A stretch of DNA of 64,000 nucleotides, from NCBI GenBank assembly GCA_003001795.1, contig PVNI01000006.1, positions 242,500-306,499 of the forward strand, in the 5' to 3' direction. Positions 37,892 through 46,728 of the stretch are shown piece after piece; positions within the stretch are counted from its first letter, which is position 1, and each line of letters opens with the position of its first letter. Source of the stretch: Actinomadura viridilutea (GTDB taxonomy: Bacteria; Actinomycetota; Actinomycetes; Streptosporangiales; Streptosporangiaceae). The notes below the pieces were generated by a model. It saw only the letters and a list, made by a program, of their open reading frames with translations. It ran no database searches and was not told the origin of the DNA. The position numbers and the translations under genes were made by a program.

Positions 37892-39150
37892 CCAGCCTGA
37901 ACCGGCCGGCCGCCGGGCGCGACGCCGGCGGCCGCCTCGACCCGTCGCTGCTGCGCGGGCTGACCCGGCCCCGCCGCAGGGACGTCCTGCGGCTGCTGGG
38001 CGCCGCCGGGGCCGGGGCCGCGCTGTCGGCCTGCGGCGTGCAGGGGCAGGGCGGCAAGCAGAACGTCACCCGGTCGGACGTGGAGAAGTACTGGTCCGGC
38101 AAGTCGAAGGCCGGTCGGCTCTCCTGGGCGAGCTGGCCGGGCTACATGGAGGACGACCGGGCCACGCTCAAGGCGTTCGAGAAGGACACCGGGATCAAGG
38201 TCGACTACCGGGAGGTCATCCAGGAGACCGCGTCCTGGTTCGGCCGGATCCAGGCGCCGCTGGCGGCCGGGCAGTCGATCGGGTTCGACCTGATGGTCAT
38301 CACCAACGGCATCCAGCTGGACCGGTGCCTGCAGCTCGGCTACCTGGCCCCGCTCGACCACTCCCGCCTGAAGACGTTCGCGGCCAACGCCGGGCCCGGC
38401 TTCAAGAACCCGTCGTACGACCCCGGCAACGCCTTCACCATCCCGTACTTCTCGGGGATCACCGGCATCGCCTACAACACCAAGTACGTCGACGAGGAGA
38501 TCACGAGCATCGCCCAGCTGTTCGACCCCAAGTACAAGGGGCGGGTCGGGATGATGGCGGACTCCCAGGAGCTCGGGAACTTCGGCCTGTTCCTCCTCGG
38601 CGTCGACCCGGAGAAGTCGACCCCCGCCGACTGGGAGAAGGCGGCGGCGCGGCTGCGGCGGCAGCGCGACGACGGCATCGTCCGCAAGTACTACGAGCAG
38701 GACTACATCGACGCGGTCAGCAAGGGCGACGTGTGGCTGACCATGGCGTGGTCGGGCGACGTCTACAGCCTGGCCGGGCCGAACGTCCGGTTCGTGGTGC
38801 CGAAGGAGGGCGGCACCATCTGGACGGACAACCTGTGCATCCCCAAGACCGCCGTCCACCCGGTCGACGCCATCACGATGATGGACTGGCTGTACGAGCC
38901 GGAGCACAACGCGCCGCTGACCGAGTTCATCAACTACATCACGCCCGTCCCCGCCACCCGGGACCTGATCGTCGAGCACGCCCGCAACGCCACGGGCGAG
39001 GAGAAGAAGGACCTGGAGCGGCTCAGCCGCAGCCCCCTGGTGTTCCCCTCCGACGCCGACATGGCCCGGCTGCGTCGGTACCGCCGGCTCGACAGGGACG
39101 AGGAGGCGCGGTACCAGCGGATCTTCGAGCCGATCCCCAAGGGCTCGTGA
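37888..39150 (+). CDS. potD: Polyamine-type ABC importer substrate-binding lipoprotein (PotD-like)
   Basis: This 420-residue extracellular binding protein has a twin-arginine type signal ([24 protein letters not shown]) whose lipobox LSAC gives a lipid-anchored Cys near residue 49. The mature part has the type 2 periplasmic-binding fold with [56 protein letters not shown] and [12 protein letters not shown], which place it with spermidine/putrescine binding proteins. The ligand is not proven. Translational coupling on both sides (ATGA) puts it inside potA-potD-potB-potC. Confidence 0.9.
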   Translation: MTSLNRPAAGRDAGGRLDPSLLRGLTRPRRRDVLRLLGAAGAGAALSACGVQGQGGKQNVTRSDVEKYWSGKSKAGRLSWASWPGYMEDDRATLKAFEKDTGIKVDYREVIQETASWFGRIQAPLAAGQSIGFDLMVITNGIQLDRCLQLGYLAPLDHSRLKTFAANAGPGFKNPSYDPGNAFTIPYFSGITGIAYNTKYVDEEITSIAQLFDPKYKGRVGMMADSQELGNFGLFLLGVDPEKSTPADWEKAAARLRRQRDDGIVRKYYEQDYIDAVSKGDVWLTMAWSGDVYSLAGPNVRFVVPKEGGTIWTDNLCIPKTAVHPVDAITMMDWLYEPEHNAPLTEFINYITPVPATRDLIVEHARNATGEEKKDLERLSRSPLVFPSDADMARLRRYRRLDRDEEARYQRIFEPIPKGS

Positions 39151-40016
39151 TGGCCGGTCCGGCACGGCGCAGACTGGCGCCGTACCTGATGATCCTCCCG
39201 GGCGCGCTGTGGATGCTGGCGTTCTTCCTCCTCCCGCTCGCGCTGATGGTGTCGCTGTCGCTGCAGACCGGGAACCTCGTCGACGGGTTCCGGCAGACGT
39301 TCCACTGGCAGAACTACACCGACGGCCTGTCGATCTACGGCGACAAGTTCGCGCGGTCGCTCTGGTACGCGCTGCTCGCCACGCTGGCGTGCGCGGTCCT
39401 GGCGTACCCGGCGGCGTACTGGATCGCGATGCACGGCGGGCGGCACAAGTCGACGTACCTGTTCCTCGTGCTGCTGCCGTACTTCGTGCCGTTCGTCCTG
39501 CGGATCGTCTCGTGGAAGCTGGTGCTGACCGACCACGGGCCGGTCCTCGGGCCGCTGCGCGACCACGGCCTGCTGCCCGCCGACCTGCACGTGCTGGACA
39601 CCGGGTTCGCGGTGGTGTCCGGGCTGGCCTACAACTTCCTGCCGTTCATGGTGCTGCCCGTCTACGTGGCGCTGGAGCGGATCGACCCCCGGGTGGTGGA
39701 GGCCGCCTACGACCTGTACGCCTCCCGGTTCCAGGCGTTCCGCCACGTGATCCTGCCGCTGTCGCTGCCCGGCGTGTTCGCCGGGGTGATCATGACGTTC
39801 GTGCCGATGAGCGCCGACTACGTCAACGCCGAGGTGCTGGGCGGGCCGCGCAACACGATGATCGGCAACGTGATCCAGTCGGAGTACTTCGCCAACAGCG
39901 CCTATCCGCTGGCCTCGGCGCTGTCGTTCACGCTGATGGCGATCCTGCTGGTCGGGATCTTCATCTACGCCCGCGCCCTGGGCACCCGGGACGTGTTGGA
40001 GGCGGCCCGCCGATGA
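39150..40016 (+). CDS. potB: Polyamine-type ABC importer permease (PotB-like)
   Basis: The 288-residue membrane protein has six predicted helices beginning LAPYLMILPGALWMLAFFLL. It carries the inner-membrane EAA loop in VVEAAYDLYASRFQAFRHVILPLSLPGVFAG, which contacts the ATPase. Further typical sequences are YPAAYWIAMHGG and LPYFVPFVLRIVSWKLVL. The ATG overlaps the potD stop (TGATG type). Sequence and order fit the PotB half of a PotABCD importer, paired with PotC next to it. Confidence 0.91.
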   Translation: MAGPARRRLAPYLMILPGALWMLAFFLLPLALMVSLSLQTGNLVDGFRQTFHWQNYTDGLSIYGDKFARSLWYALLATLACAVLAYPAAYWIAMHGGRHKSTYLFLVLLPYFVPFVLRIVSWKLVLTDHGPVLGPLRDHGLLPADLHVLDTGFAVVSGLAYNFLPFMVLPVYVALERIDPRVVEAAYDLYASRFQAFRHVILPLSLPGVFAGVIMTFVPMSADYVNAEVLGGPRNTMIGNVIQSEYFANSAYPLASALSFTLMAILLVGIFIYARALGTRDVLEAARR

Positions 40017-40873
40017 CCGCCCCGGCGACCTCGAGTCCGCGCGCCCCGCGGCGCCGCGTCCGGCGCCGCGCCGTCCGGTCCGGACGCGTGCTGCACCTCT
40101 ACACCGTCCTGCTGATCGCGTGGCTGCTGCTGCCGATCGCGGTGATGATCCTGTTCGGGTTCAACGACACCCACAGCAAGCAGAACTACCGCTGGGAGGG
40201 CTTCACCCTCCGCTGGTACCGGCACCTGTTCGACAAGCGGGACCTGACCGCCGCGCTCGTCAACTCGCTGACGATCGCGCTGCTCAGCACGGCGATCAGC
40301 ACGGTGATCGGGACGGCGGCGGGGCTGGCGCTCGGCCGCCACCGGTTCCGCGGCCGGGGCGCGGCGAACCTGGTGCTGTTCATGGCGATCTCCTGCCCGG
40401 AGATCGTGATGGGCGCCTCGCTGCTGTCCATGTTCGTCACCTTCAACCTGCCGCGCGGCTACCCCACGATCCTGGCCGCCCACGTGATGTTCTCGATCGC
40501 GTTCGTGGCGGTGACGGTGCGCGCCCGGGTGGTGGGCCTCGACCCGTCCGTCGAGGAGGCCGCGCAGGACCTCGGGGCGGGGCCGTGGACGAGGTTCCGG
40601 CTGGTCACCCTGCCGATGATCATGCCGGGGGTGGTGTCGGGGGCGCTGCTGGCGTTCGTGCTGTCCATCGACGACTTCGTCATCACCAGCTTCACCAGCG
40701 GCGCCACGGTCACCTTCCCGCTGTGGATCTACGGCTCGACCCGTACCGGCACCCCGCCGCAGGTGAACGTGATGGGCACGCTGATCTGCGCGGTCGGCGT
40801 GGTGGTCGCGCTGGTCTCCGCCCGCCGCAACGTCCGCCGCCTTCAGGCGGACCGGGACGCGCGAGGGGACTGA
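40013..40873 (+). CDS. potC: Polyamine-type ABC importer permease (PotC-like)
   Basis: The second permease, 286 residues, starts with an Arg-rich cytoplasmic segment and then has six helices (LYTVLLIAWLLLPIAVMILFGF and later). The EAA loop is VEEAAQDLGAGPWTRFRLVTLPMIMPGVVSGALLAF. Near it, SIDDFVITSFTSGATVTFPLWIYG is characteristic of PotC. The ATG overlaps the potB stop. The operon ends here; the next gene is convergent after 15 bases. Confidence 0.91.
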   Translation: MTAPATSSPRAPRRRVRRRAVRSGRVLHLYTVLLIAWLLLPIAVMILFGFNDTHSKQNYRWEGFTLRWYRHLFDKRDLTAALVNSLTIALLSTAISTVIGTAAGLALGRHRFRGRGAANLVLFMAISCPEIVMGASLLSMFVTFNLPRGYPTILAAHVMFSIAFVAVTVRARVVGLDPSVEEAAQDLGAGPWTRFRLVTLPMIMPGVVSGALLAFVLSIDDFVITSFTSGATVTFPLWIYGSTRTGTPPQVNVMGTLICAVGVVVALVSARRNVRRLQADRDARGD

Positions 40874-40888
40874 CCGCCGGGGCGCCGG

Positions 40889-41398
40889 TCAGTCCCCGGA
40901 GGCGCCGAACACCTCCGTGGAGACCTCCAGGTAGAGCTGCTCGGGGTAGGGGATGAAGCGGACGTTGCGCAGCGCCTGCTTCTGCCCGGCCGACTCGATG
41001 ACGAACTCGCCGTACCCCAGCAGGCGGCCGAGCATCGACCGCTCCAGCGCGATGTCCTCGACCGCGGCCAGGGGCATCATCGCCACCTTGCGGTTGAGCA
41101 CCCCGCTGATGACCATGACCCGGTGCTCGGTCACCAGGAAGTACCTGAGCGACCACGCCAGGACCTTCCAGCCCAGGTAGCCGAGCGTGGCCGGCCACAG
41201 CAGCCAGATCCACGCGACGCCGAACAGGGCGGAGACGAGGCCGCACCCGATCAGGCCGCCCACCACCAGGAGCAGGGCCGGCAGCAGCACGGCCGGGTGC
41301 CCCCGAACCGCGATCACCCGTTGCTCGTGCGACATGAGGTACCGGCCGACGGTCTTCGACCCGGCCTCGTGGAAGACCATCATGTCCTGCATGTTCAT
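40889..41398 (-). CDS. Bacterial PH-domain membrane protein
   Basis: The 169-residue protein has a short N-terminus (GRYLMSHEQRVIAVRGHP) and two closely spaced membrane helices (LLPALLLVVGGLIGCGLVSAL and WIWLLWPATLGYLGWKVLAW). A bacterial PH-like domain (bPH2/YdbS type) follows: YFLVTEHRVMVISGVLNRKV, MPLAAVEDIALERSMLGRLLGYGEFVIESAG, YLEVSTEVFG. Such proteins sit at the membrane face; no specific function is known. ATG 41398 is chosen over a longer frame because AAGGGTG precedes it and conserved sequence begins there. It is divergent from the TPP enzyme gene. Confidence 0.85.
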   Translation of the reverse strand: MNMQDMMVFHEAGSKTVGRYLMSHEQRVIAVRGHPAVLLPALLLVVGGLIGCGLVSALFGVAWIWLLWPATLGYLGWKVLAWSLRYFLVTEHRVMVISGVLNRKVAMMPLAAVEDIALERSMLGRLLGYGEFVIESAGQKQALRNVRFIPYPEQLYLEVSTEVFGASGD

Positions 41399-41621
41399 GG
41401 CGGCACCCTTGTCATGATCAGGTGCCTCAACGGTAGCCGAAGCGGCGTTCGCGCCGCAGTACCGAACGGGTCCGCCTTGCCTGTCGCCGCGCCGCCCCCG
41501 TCCGCCGCCGACGTTCATGACCGGGTTCGGATACCGCCAACGTCTGGTGTATCGCCCATATGACCTTGCGAAACGGAAACTCCCCCCATGACCGAAGTGA
41601 CGTGATGACGGGGGGAAGGCC

Positions 41622-43412
41622 ATGGCCGAGACGGTGGCCGACTTCGTGCTGAAGAGGCTGCGCGATTGGGACGTCGAACACGTCTTCTGCTACCCGGGCG
41701 ACGGCATCAACGGGTTGGTCGCGGCGCTCGGCCGGGTGGGCTCGCCGAGCGTGGTGCAGCCGCGGCACGAGGAGACGGGCGCGTTGGAGGCGGTCGGCTA
41801 CGCCAAGTTCGGCGGCGGGGTGGGCGTCTGCATGGCCACCAGCGGTCCGGGCGCGATCCATCTGCTGAACGGGCTGTACGACGCCAAGCTCGACCACGTG
41901 CCGGTGGTGGCGATCGTCGGGCAGGTCGCGCGCACCGCCATCGGCGGCAGCTACATGCAGGAGGTCGACCTGCAGACGCTGTTCAAGGACGTGGCGTCCG
42001 ACTACGTGCAGACGGTCACCGTCCCCCAGCAGCTGCCGAACGTGCTGGACCGGGCCCTGCGCACCGCCCTGGACCGGCGCGCGCCCACCTGCGTGATCAT
42101 TCCGGCCGACCTGCAGGACGAACCGTACGAGCCGCCGGCGCACGCCTTCCGGCACGTGCCGTCCGGCGCGCCGGGCTACGCCGCGCCCGAGACGCGGGCG
42201 CCGGAGACCGAGATCGCCCGCGCCGCCGAGGTGATCAACGCGGGCCGGAAGGTGGCGATCCTCGTCGGGCAGGGCGCCCGCGGGGCCGCCGCCGAGGTGA
42301 GGGAGCTGGCCGAGCTCACCGGCGGCGGCATCGCCAAGGCGCTGCTCGGCAAGGACGTGATCTCCGACGAGCCGCCCTTCGTCACCGGCGCGATCGGGCT
42401 GCTGGGCACCCGGCCCAGCTACGAGATGATGCGCGACTGCGACACCCTGGTGATCATCGGGTCCAGCTTCCCGTACGCCCAGTACCTGCCCGAGTTCGGC
42501 AGGGCCCGCGCGGTGCAGATCGACGTCGACGCGCACATGATCGGGATGCGCTACCCGACCGAGGTGAACCTGGTCGGGGACGCGCGGGCCACGTTGCGGG
42601 CGCTGCTGCCCCGGCTGCGCCGCAAGGAGCACGGCGACTGGCGCCGCACGATCGAGCGGAACGTGGAGCGCTGGTGGCAGACGATGGAGATGCAGGCGCG
42701 GGTGCCCGCCGACCCGGTCAACCCGATGCTGGTGTTCCACGAGCTGTCGTCGCGGCTGCCCGACGACGCCGTCGTCGCCTGCGACTCGGGGACGGCGGCC
42801 GACTGGTACGCGCGGCTGCTGCGGTTCCGCGGGCGGGTGCGCGGGTCCCTGTCGGGCACCCTGGCGACCATGGGCGCGGCCGTGCCGTACGCGATCGGCG
42901 CCAAGTTCGCCCGTCCCGGACGGCCCGCGTTCGCGCTGACCGGCGACGGGGCGATGCAGATGAACGGGCTGGCCGAGCTGATCACCGTGCGGCGGTACTG
43001 GCGGCGCTGGACGGACCCGCGGCTGATCGTGGCGGTGCTGCACAACAACGACCTCAACCAGGTCACCTGGGAGCTGCGCGCGCTGGGCGGGTCGCCGCGG
43101 GTCCCGGCGACCCAGGATCTGCCGGACGTGTCGTACGCGGCGTTCGCGCGCTCGCTGGACCTGGAGGGGATCGACGTCGACAAGCCCGAGCTGCTCGGCT
43201 CGGCGTGGGACCAGGCGCTGGGCGCCGACCGGCCGGTGGTGCTGGACGTGCGGTGCAGCCCCGACATGCCGCCCATCCCGCCGCACGCCGAGTTCGACCA
43301 GATGAAGAACACGCTGGAGGCGCTGCTGAAGGGCGACAAGGACGCCTGGGGCATCGTCAACGAGGGGGTCCGCGCCAAGCTGCAGGAGGCCCGTCCGCAT
43401 CGGGGGAGATGA
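41622..43412 (+). CDS. Thiamine-pyrophosphate enzyme, pyruvate oxidase / acetolactate synthase-like
   Basis: The 596-residue product has the three domains of the POX/AHAS superfamily. The N-terminal pyrimidine-binding domain carries the cofactor Glu in RHEETGALEAVGY (Glu50) and ATSGPGAIHLLNGLYDA. A central Rossmann domain follows (KVAILVGQGARGAAAEV). The C-terminal domain has the TPP motif GDGAMQMNGLAEL ... VLHNNDLNQVTWE. PoxB-like pyruvate oxidase/dehydrogenase is the closest general type; true acetolactate synthase would normally be beside ilvN, which is absent. It is a stand-alone gene with GGGGGAAGG before the ATG at 41622. The substrate is not settled. Confidence 0.88.
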   Translation: MAETVADFVLKRLRDWDVEHVFCYPGDGINGLVAALGRVGSPSVVQPRHEETGALEAVGYAKFGGGVGVCMATSGPGAIHLLNGLYDAKLDHVPVVAIVGQVARTAIGGSYMQEVDLQTLFKDVASDYVQTVTVPQQLPNVLDRALRTALDRRAPTCVIIPADLQDEPYEPPAHAFRHVPSGAPGYAAPETRAPETEIARAAEVINAGRKVAILVGQGARGAAAEVRELAELTGGGIAKALLGKDVISDEPPFVTGAIGLLGTRPSYEMMRDCDTLVIIGSSFPYAQYLPEFGRARAVQIDVDAHMIGMRYPTEVNLVGDARATLRALLPRLRRKEHGDWRRTIERNVERWWQTMEMQARVPADPVNPMLVFHELSSRLPDDAVVACDSGTAADWYARLLRFRGRVRGSLSGTLATMGAAVPYAIGAKFARPGRPAFALTGDGAMQMNGLAELITVRRYWRRWTDPRLIVAVLHNNDLNQVTWELRALGGSPRVPATQDLPDVSYAAFARSLDLEGIDVDKPELLGSAWDQALGADRPVVLDVRCSPDMPPIPPHAEFDQMKNTLEALLKGDKDAWGIVNEGVRAKLQEARPHRGR

Positions 43413-43518
43413 ACCGGGGGAAGTGAGCCGGGGGAAGTGAGCCGGCAGGAGCGAACGGTGCGCGCGCCCGCGCCGTGAACTTCTTGCTCGACGGGGGACA
43501 TGACCGGAAGATGGGTAC

Positions 43519-44193
43519 ATGGTCACCCCTGAGCAGGCGTCTCCCGGGTCGTCCCGGGGGGCCTACGCAGCGGACGTGACGGGGCGGCCGGTGTGGCGGC
43601 TGCTGCTGCGCGGGTTGGGCGTGTACCTGCCCGGCTGGCAGGCGCCGCGAGGGGTGATGCGCGTCCGCAACGGGGCGGGGCCGTCCGCGGACGGCCGGCC
43701 GTCGCGGGGCGACGGCGGTGCGCCGGGCTCCGGTGATCCGTCCGGATTCGGCCCGCCGGGGTTCGTCGACGGCGCCACGGGGTTCGGTCTGCACCTTCCC
43801 CGCCGGGCGCGCGGCCTGGAACCCGACCGCGAGATCTACGTGCGCGGGCGGCAGGACCCCAGCTTCGGGATCGTCATCGCGGGCCCGTCGGAGGCGATCG
43901 GCACCCGGGTCGTAGACGCGGAGGGGCTGCTGCGGTACGCGCGGCGCCTGACCTTCCAGGAGCTGTACGACACCGCCGACGCGGCCTCTGTGCCCTACGC
44001 GGTGCGCGCGGCGCGGGCCGTGGACAACGTGGTGTTCCTCGACCGCGCGACGGGCGTCGGGCTGTGCGCCGAGGTGGACCCGGTGACGGGGGACGCCGCG
44101 TGTCCGCTGTTCGTGCGGCTGCACGCGGCCGACCGCACCGTGCGCGCCTACGGCCTCGACGGCGCGGTCACGTCCCCGCGGCCCACAGGCTGA
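43519..44193 (+). CDS. Hypothetical actinobacterial protein
   Basis: I do not recognise this 224-residue protein. It begins with a disordered-looking start, then GRPVWRLLLRGLGVYLPGWQAP, a Gly/Pro-rich stretch (residues 50-90) and a folded C-terminal half. That half includes REIYVRGRQDPSFGIVIAGPSEAIGTRVVDAEGLLRYA and VFLDRATGVGLCAEVDPVTGDAACPLFVRLHA. No signal peptide, membrane segment or catalytic motif is evident. Codon use agrees with real coding. Its final 26 bases overlap the 3' end of the convergent coiled-coil gene. Confidence 0.65.
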   Translation: MVTPEQASPGSSRGAYAADVTGRPVWRLLLRGLGVYLPGWQAPRGVMRVRNGAGPSADGRPSRGDGGAPGSGDPSGFGPPGFVDGATGFGLHLPRRARGLEPDREIYVRGRQDPSFGIVIAGPSEAIGTRVVDAEGLLRYARRLTFQELYDTADAASVPYAVRAARAVDNVVFLDRATGVGLCAEVDPVTGDAACPLFVRLHAADRTVRAYGLDGAVTSPRPTG

Positions 44194-45484
44194 GATCCCA
44201 CAGCTGGTGGGACGGCAGGCGCCGCAGCCGCACGGCCGCGGCGGCCGGATCCCAGAACACCTCGTCGCTCTCCAGTTCCAGCGACTGCGGCGGGGTCAGC
44301 ACGGCGCACAGCAGCTCGTCGCGGCTGCGCACCGCCAGCAGCGGGCCGATCTGCGCCACCGCGCCGCTGCTCTCGTAGAGCGCGCGGAGCAACGCCTTGA
44401 GCGCCGCCTCGTCCTCCGGGGGCGGTTCGGGGGTGATGCCGGGGGGAAGGACGCGTTCGCCGGGGCGTCCGCGCGCCAGCGCCCCCGGCCCCGGAGAGCC
44501 CTCGCGCGGGAGGTCCGCGCCGGTGGAGATCAGCAGCGCGGTGAAGACGCCGCCGAGGTCCTCGGGCCGCTGCCCGGCCAGGAAGTAGCGTCGGCGGTCC
44601 GACGCGTCGGCGGCGGACGAGCCGTTCGCCGCCTCGGTGGTGCGGAACCGGATGCGCAGCCGGTTGGCCCGCACGCACCGCTCGTACACCTCGGTGAGGA
44701 TGTCCGCCAGCTGCCCGTCGCGCGTCCACAGCCGCCCGATGACGTTGACGGACGTCCCGTCGGCCCCGGTCCGGGGCCGGGCGGTCAGCGCTGACGCGAC
44801 GGCGTCGTCCAGCTCCCCCTCGGTGAACGACAGGAGCTCGGCGACGACGTCCTCCACTTCCTCCAGCGTGCGGGTGAGGGCGCGCTGCAGCTCCAGCATC
44901 TCCGCGCCGCCGCGCTCCAGCTCCGCCAGCCGCTCCAGCGCCGCCTCCACGTCGGCGCCGCCGGCGGTCCCCGCGCCGCCGTCGGCGGCGCGGGCGCTCG
45001 CCTCGGCGACCGCGCGCACGGACGTCTCCACCTCGGCCAGCTTGCGGCGCAGCGCGGCGAGCGTGACGCGCTGCTGCTCCAGCTCCTGGAGCCGCTCCGC
45101 CTGGGCGCGCAGGTACTCGTCGGCCCGGTGCACGAGCGCGGCCAGCTCCTCGACCTGGCGGGTGTTGTCGCGCAGCCGCGAGTCCAGCGACGGCAGCACG
45201 TCCCGTTTGACCCGCGACAGCTCGGCGGTCAGCTGCTCGCCCACCTTCACCAGCACGTTGTTCTGCTTGGTGACGTGCTCGTTGAGCTCGTCGACGCGAC
45301 GCACGAACGCGGCCGCCTGCTGTTTGCTCTGCCGGCCCGCGTACAGCTCCAGCGCTCCCACGACGACGCACAGCACCACCAGGATCACCGTCGTCAATGG
45401 GACTCCTCCGGGGGCGGCGGCGTCGGGTTCCTCGTCGGGTTGTGATCGCGACCATAACTTACGAAGCCGGGCCGGAAGGGGCAC
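44168..45484 (-). CDS. Membrane-anchored coiled-coil protein
   Basis: The 438-residue protein has a short cytoplasmic N-terminus and one membrane helix at about residues 29-49 (LTTVILVVLCVVVGALELYAG). A long coiled coil follows at about 55-215 (QQAAAFVRRVDELNEHVTKQ, RLQELEQQRVTLAALRRKLAEVE, LERLAELERGGAEMLELQRAL). A C-terminal domain contains VIGRLWTRDGQLADILTEVYERCV and RRYFLAGQRPEDLGGVFTALLIS. The family is not known to me. The GTG start at 45484 has no clear ribosome binding site and may be leaderless. It might act as an envelope or signalling scaffold next to the FHA/PP2C genes; this is only context. Confidence 0.72.
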   Translation of the reverse strand: MPLPARLRKLWSRSQPDEEPDAAAPGGVPLTTVILVVLCVVVGALELYAGRQSKQQAAAFVRRVDELNEHVTKQNNVLVKVGEQLTAELSRVKRDVLPSLDSRLRDNTRQVEELAALVHRADEYLRAQAERLQELEQQRVTLAALRRKLAEVETSVRAVAEASARAADGGAGTAGGADVEAALERLAELERGGAEMLELQRALTRTLEEVEDVVAELLSFTEGELDDAVASALTARPRTGADGTSVNVIGRLWTRDGQLADILTEVYERCVRANRLRIRFRTTEAANGSSAADASDRRRYFLAGQRPEDLGGVFTALLISTGADLPREGSPGPGALARGRPGERVLPPGITPEPPPEDEAALKALLRALYESSGAVAQIGPLLAVRSRDELLCAVLTPPQSLELESDEVFWDPAAAAVRLRRLPSHQLWDLSLWAAGT

Positions 45485-45595
45485 TTACGAAAGCGACTGA
45501 TCTTGCTGACCGCACGGGGCGTCGTCCCGCGGCGGCATCGCGTGCACGCCGCCCGGCCGGCGCCGGTCGCCCGGACGCCGGCGCGGATCGCGCCG

Positions 45596-46312
45596 TCACG
45601 TCGCACTTCGCCGTCGGAGCGTGATGGTGGTCCAGGCTCCCACGTGGATGCGGTCGCCGTCGCCGACGGGCACCTCGACGTTGAGGGGGATCGGGTCGGT
45701 GGCGCCGTTGAGGCACGTCCGGTTGGTGGAGCCGGGGTCGACCAGGGTCCAGGTGCCGTCCGGCTTGGCCAGCAGCACGGCGTGCATGTGGGAGACGCCG
45801 GGGTCGGCCGGGGGCTCCTGCAAGTCGATCTCGGGGGTCGTCCCCCGGGAGACGCTGCGCCTGCCTATGCGGATCTGCGACCCGGTCAGGGGGATCCGCC
45901 GTTCAGGGCAATAGGGAGGGAAGGGGATGTCCTTGCTGTCGGGTCCGCCTTGGGCGATGACGGTGTCGTAGTAGTCGCGGTCGGCGTTGACGATGGCCAC
46001 CCACTCCGCGTCCCCGCCGGGCGCAGTCGGCGGGGGCGCCGCCTCTGATGGGGCTTGGGGAGGCGGAAACGGTTGCGGGGGACCTGACGGCGTCGGCCTG
46101 CCGCTTCCCGTCGCGAAGTCGTAGCCGCACTCCTCGCAGAAGCGGTCGGTGGACGGCGTACCGCAGTCCGGGCACGGCACGCCGCCGGTGCCCGCCTCCC
46201 CGGCCTCCCCGGAGGTCGCGGGCGTCGAGGCGGACGCGGCGCCGATGCGCTGACCGCAGACGTCGCAGTAGTCCTCGGAACCGGAGCTGTGTCCGGACGG
46301 ACAGATCGCCAT
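45596..46312 (-). CDS. Zinc-ribbon and FHA-domain protein
   Basis: The 238-residue protein starts with two zinc-ribbon-like Cys pairs (CPSGHSSGSEDYCDVCG and CPDCGTPSTDRFCEECG), has a Pro-rich linker and ends with an FHA domain. That domain is recognisable by RIGRRSVSRGTTPEIDL, the conserved SHMHAVL and DPGSTNRTCLNG, and LNVEVPVGDGDRIHVGAWT. FHA domains bind phosphothreonine. With the PP2C phosphatase and the VWA remnant upstream it forms a Ser/Thr phospho-signalling operon found in many actinomycetes. ATG 46312 lies 2 bases after the preceding stop. Confidence 0.9.
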   Translation of the reverse strand: MAICPSGHSSGSEDYCDVCGQRIGAASASTPATSGEAGEAGTGGVPCPDCGTPSTDRFCEECGYDFATGSGRPTPSGPPQPFPPPQAPSEAAPPPTAPGGDAEWVAIVNADRDYYDTVIAQGGPDSKDIPFPPYCPERRIPLTGSQIRIGRRSVSRGTTPEIDLQEPPADPGVSHMHAVLLAKPDGTWTLVDPGSTNRTCLNGATDPIPLNVEVPVGDGDRIHVGAWTTITLRRRSAT

Positions 46313-46314
46313 GC

Positions 46315-46728
46315 TCAGCCCTCGTCCTCGCCGATACGGACGGTCTCGGCCGACCGCGTGCCAGGCGACGACACGCCGGCCGCGTCCGCGTCCGCGTCCA
46401 TGTCCATGTCCATGTCCATGTCCATGCGCAACCGCACCGCGTCCATGTCCATGCGCAACCGCACCGCGGACCGTCCCGAGCAGTGCCGCGGCGCCGCGGC
46501 GAGCGGAGCGGCAGGGGCGCGCCGGTTCCCGTCCCCGGTGAGCAGGATGCCGTGCCGAGTGACGCCGAACGGCTCATCGGCCGGACGCGGCCACGATTCG
46601 ACCGCGGCGCCGCTGGTGAAGGCTCCGCCGGACGACCCGCCCGACGTGAGCTCGGGGACCTCGCGGCCGCCCACGGGCAGGTAGTCGTTCCGGTCGACCA
46701 TGACGGTGCGCTGCTGCTGTGCGCTCAT
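46315..46728 (-). pseudogene. Internally deleted VWA-domain gene, open frame retained
   Basis: In related operons the gene between PP2C and FHA encodes a von Willebrand factor A protein of about 400 residues. Here only 137 codons remain. The start (TVMVDRNDYLPVGGREVPE) resembles the beginning of that family and the end (TRSAETVRIGEDEG) its tail. The VWA fold with its MIDAS motif (DxSxS) is missing and is replaced by Ala/Gly/Pro-rich sequence and a repetitive RLRMDMDMD segment. The ATG still overlaps the PP2C stop and the TGA is 2 bases from the FHA start. It may be a product of deletion and hexamer expansion. Whether the small protein is made is unknown. Confidence 0.6.
46385..46465. repeat. 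Hexanucleotide repeat (GTCCAT/GTCCGC) plus 27-bp duplication
   Basis: GTCCGC repeats lead into five consecutive GTCCAT units. GCGCAACCGCACCGC follows, then GTCCAT twice and GCGCAACCGCACC again. It encodes alternating Met-Asp on the reverse strand. Every unit is a multiple of three, so length changes keep the frame. Confidence 0.9.
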
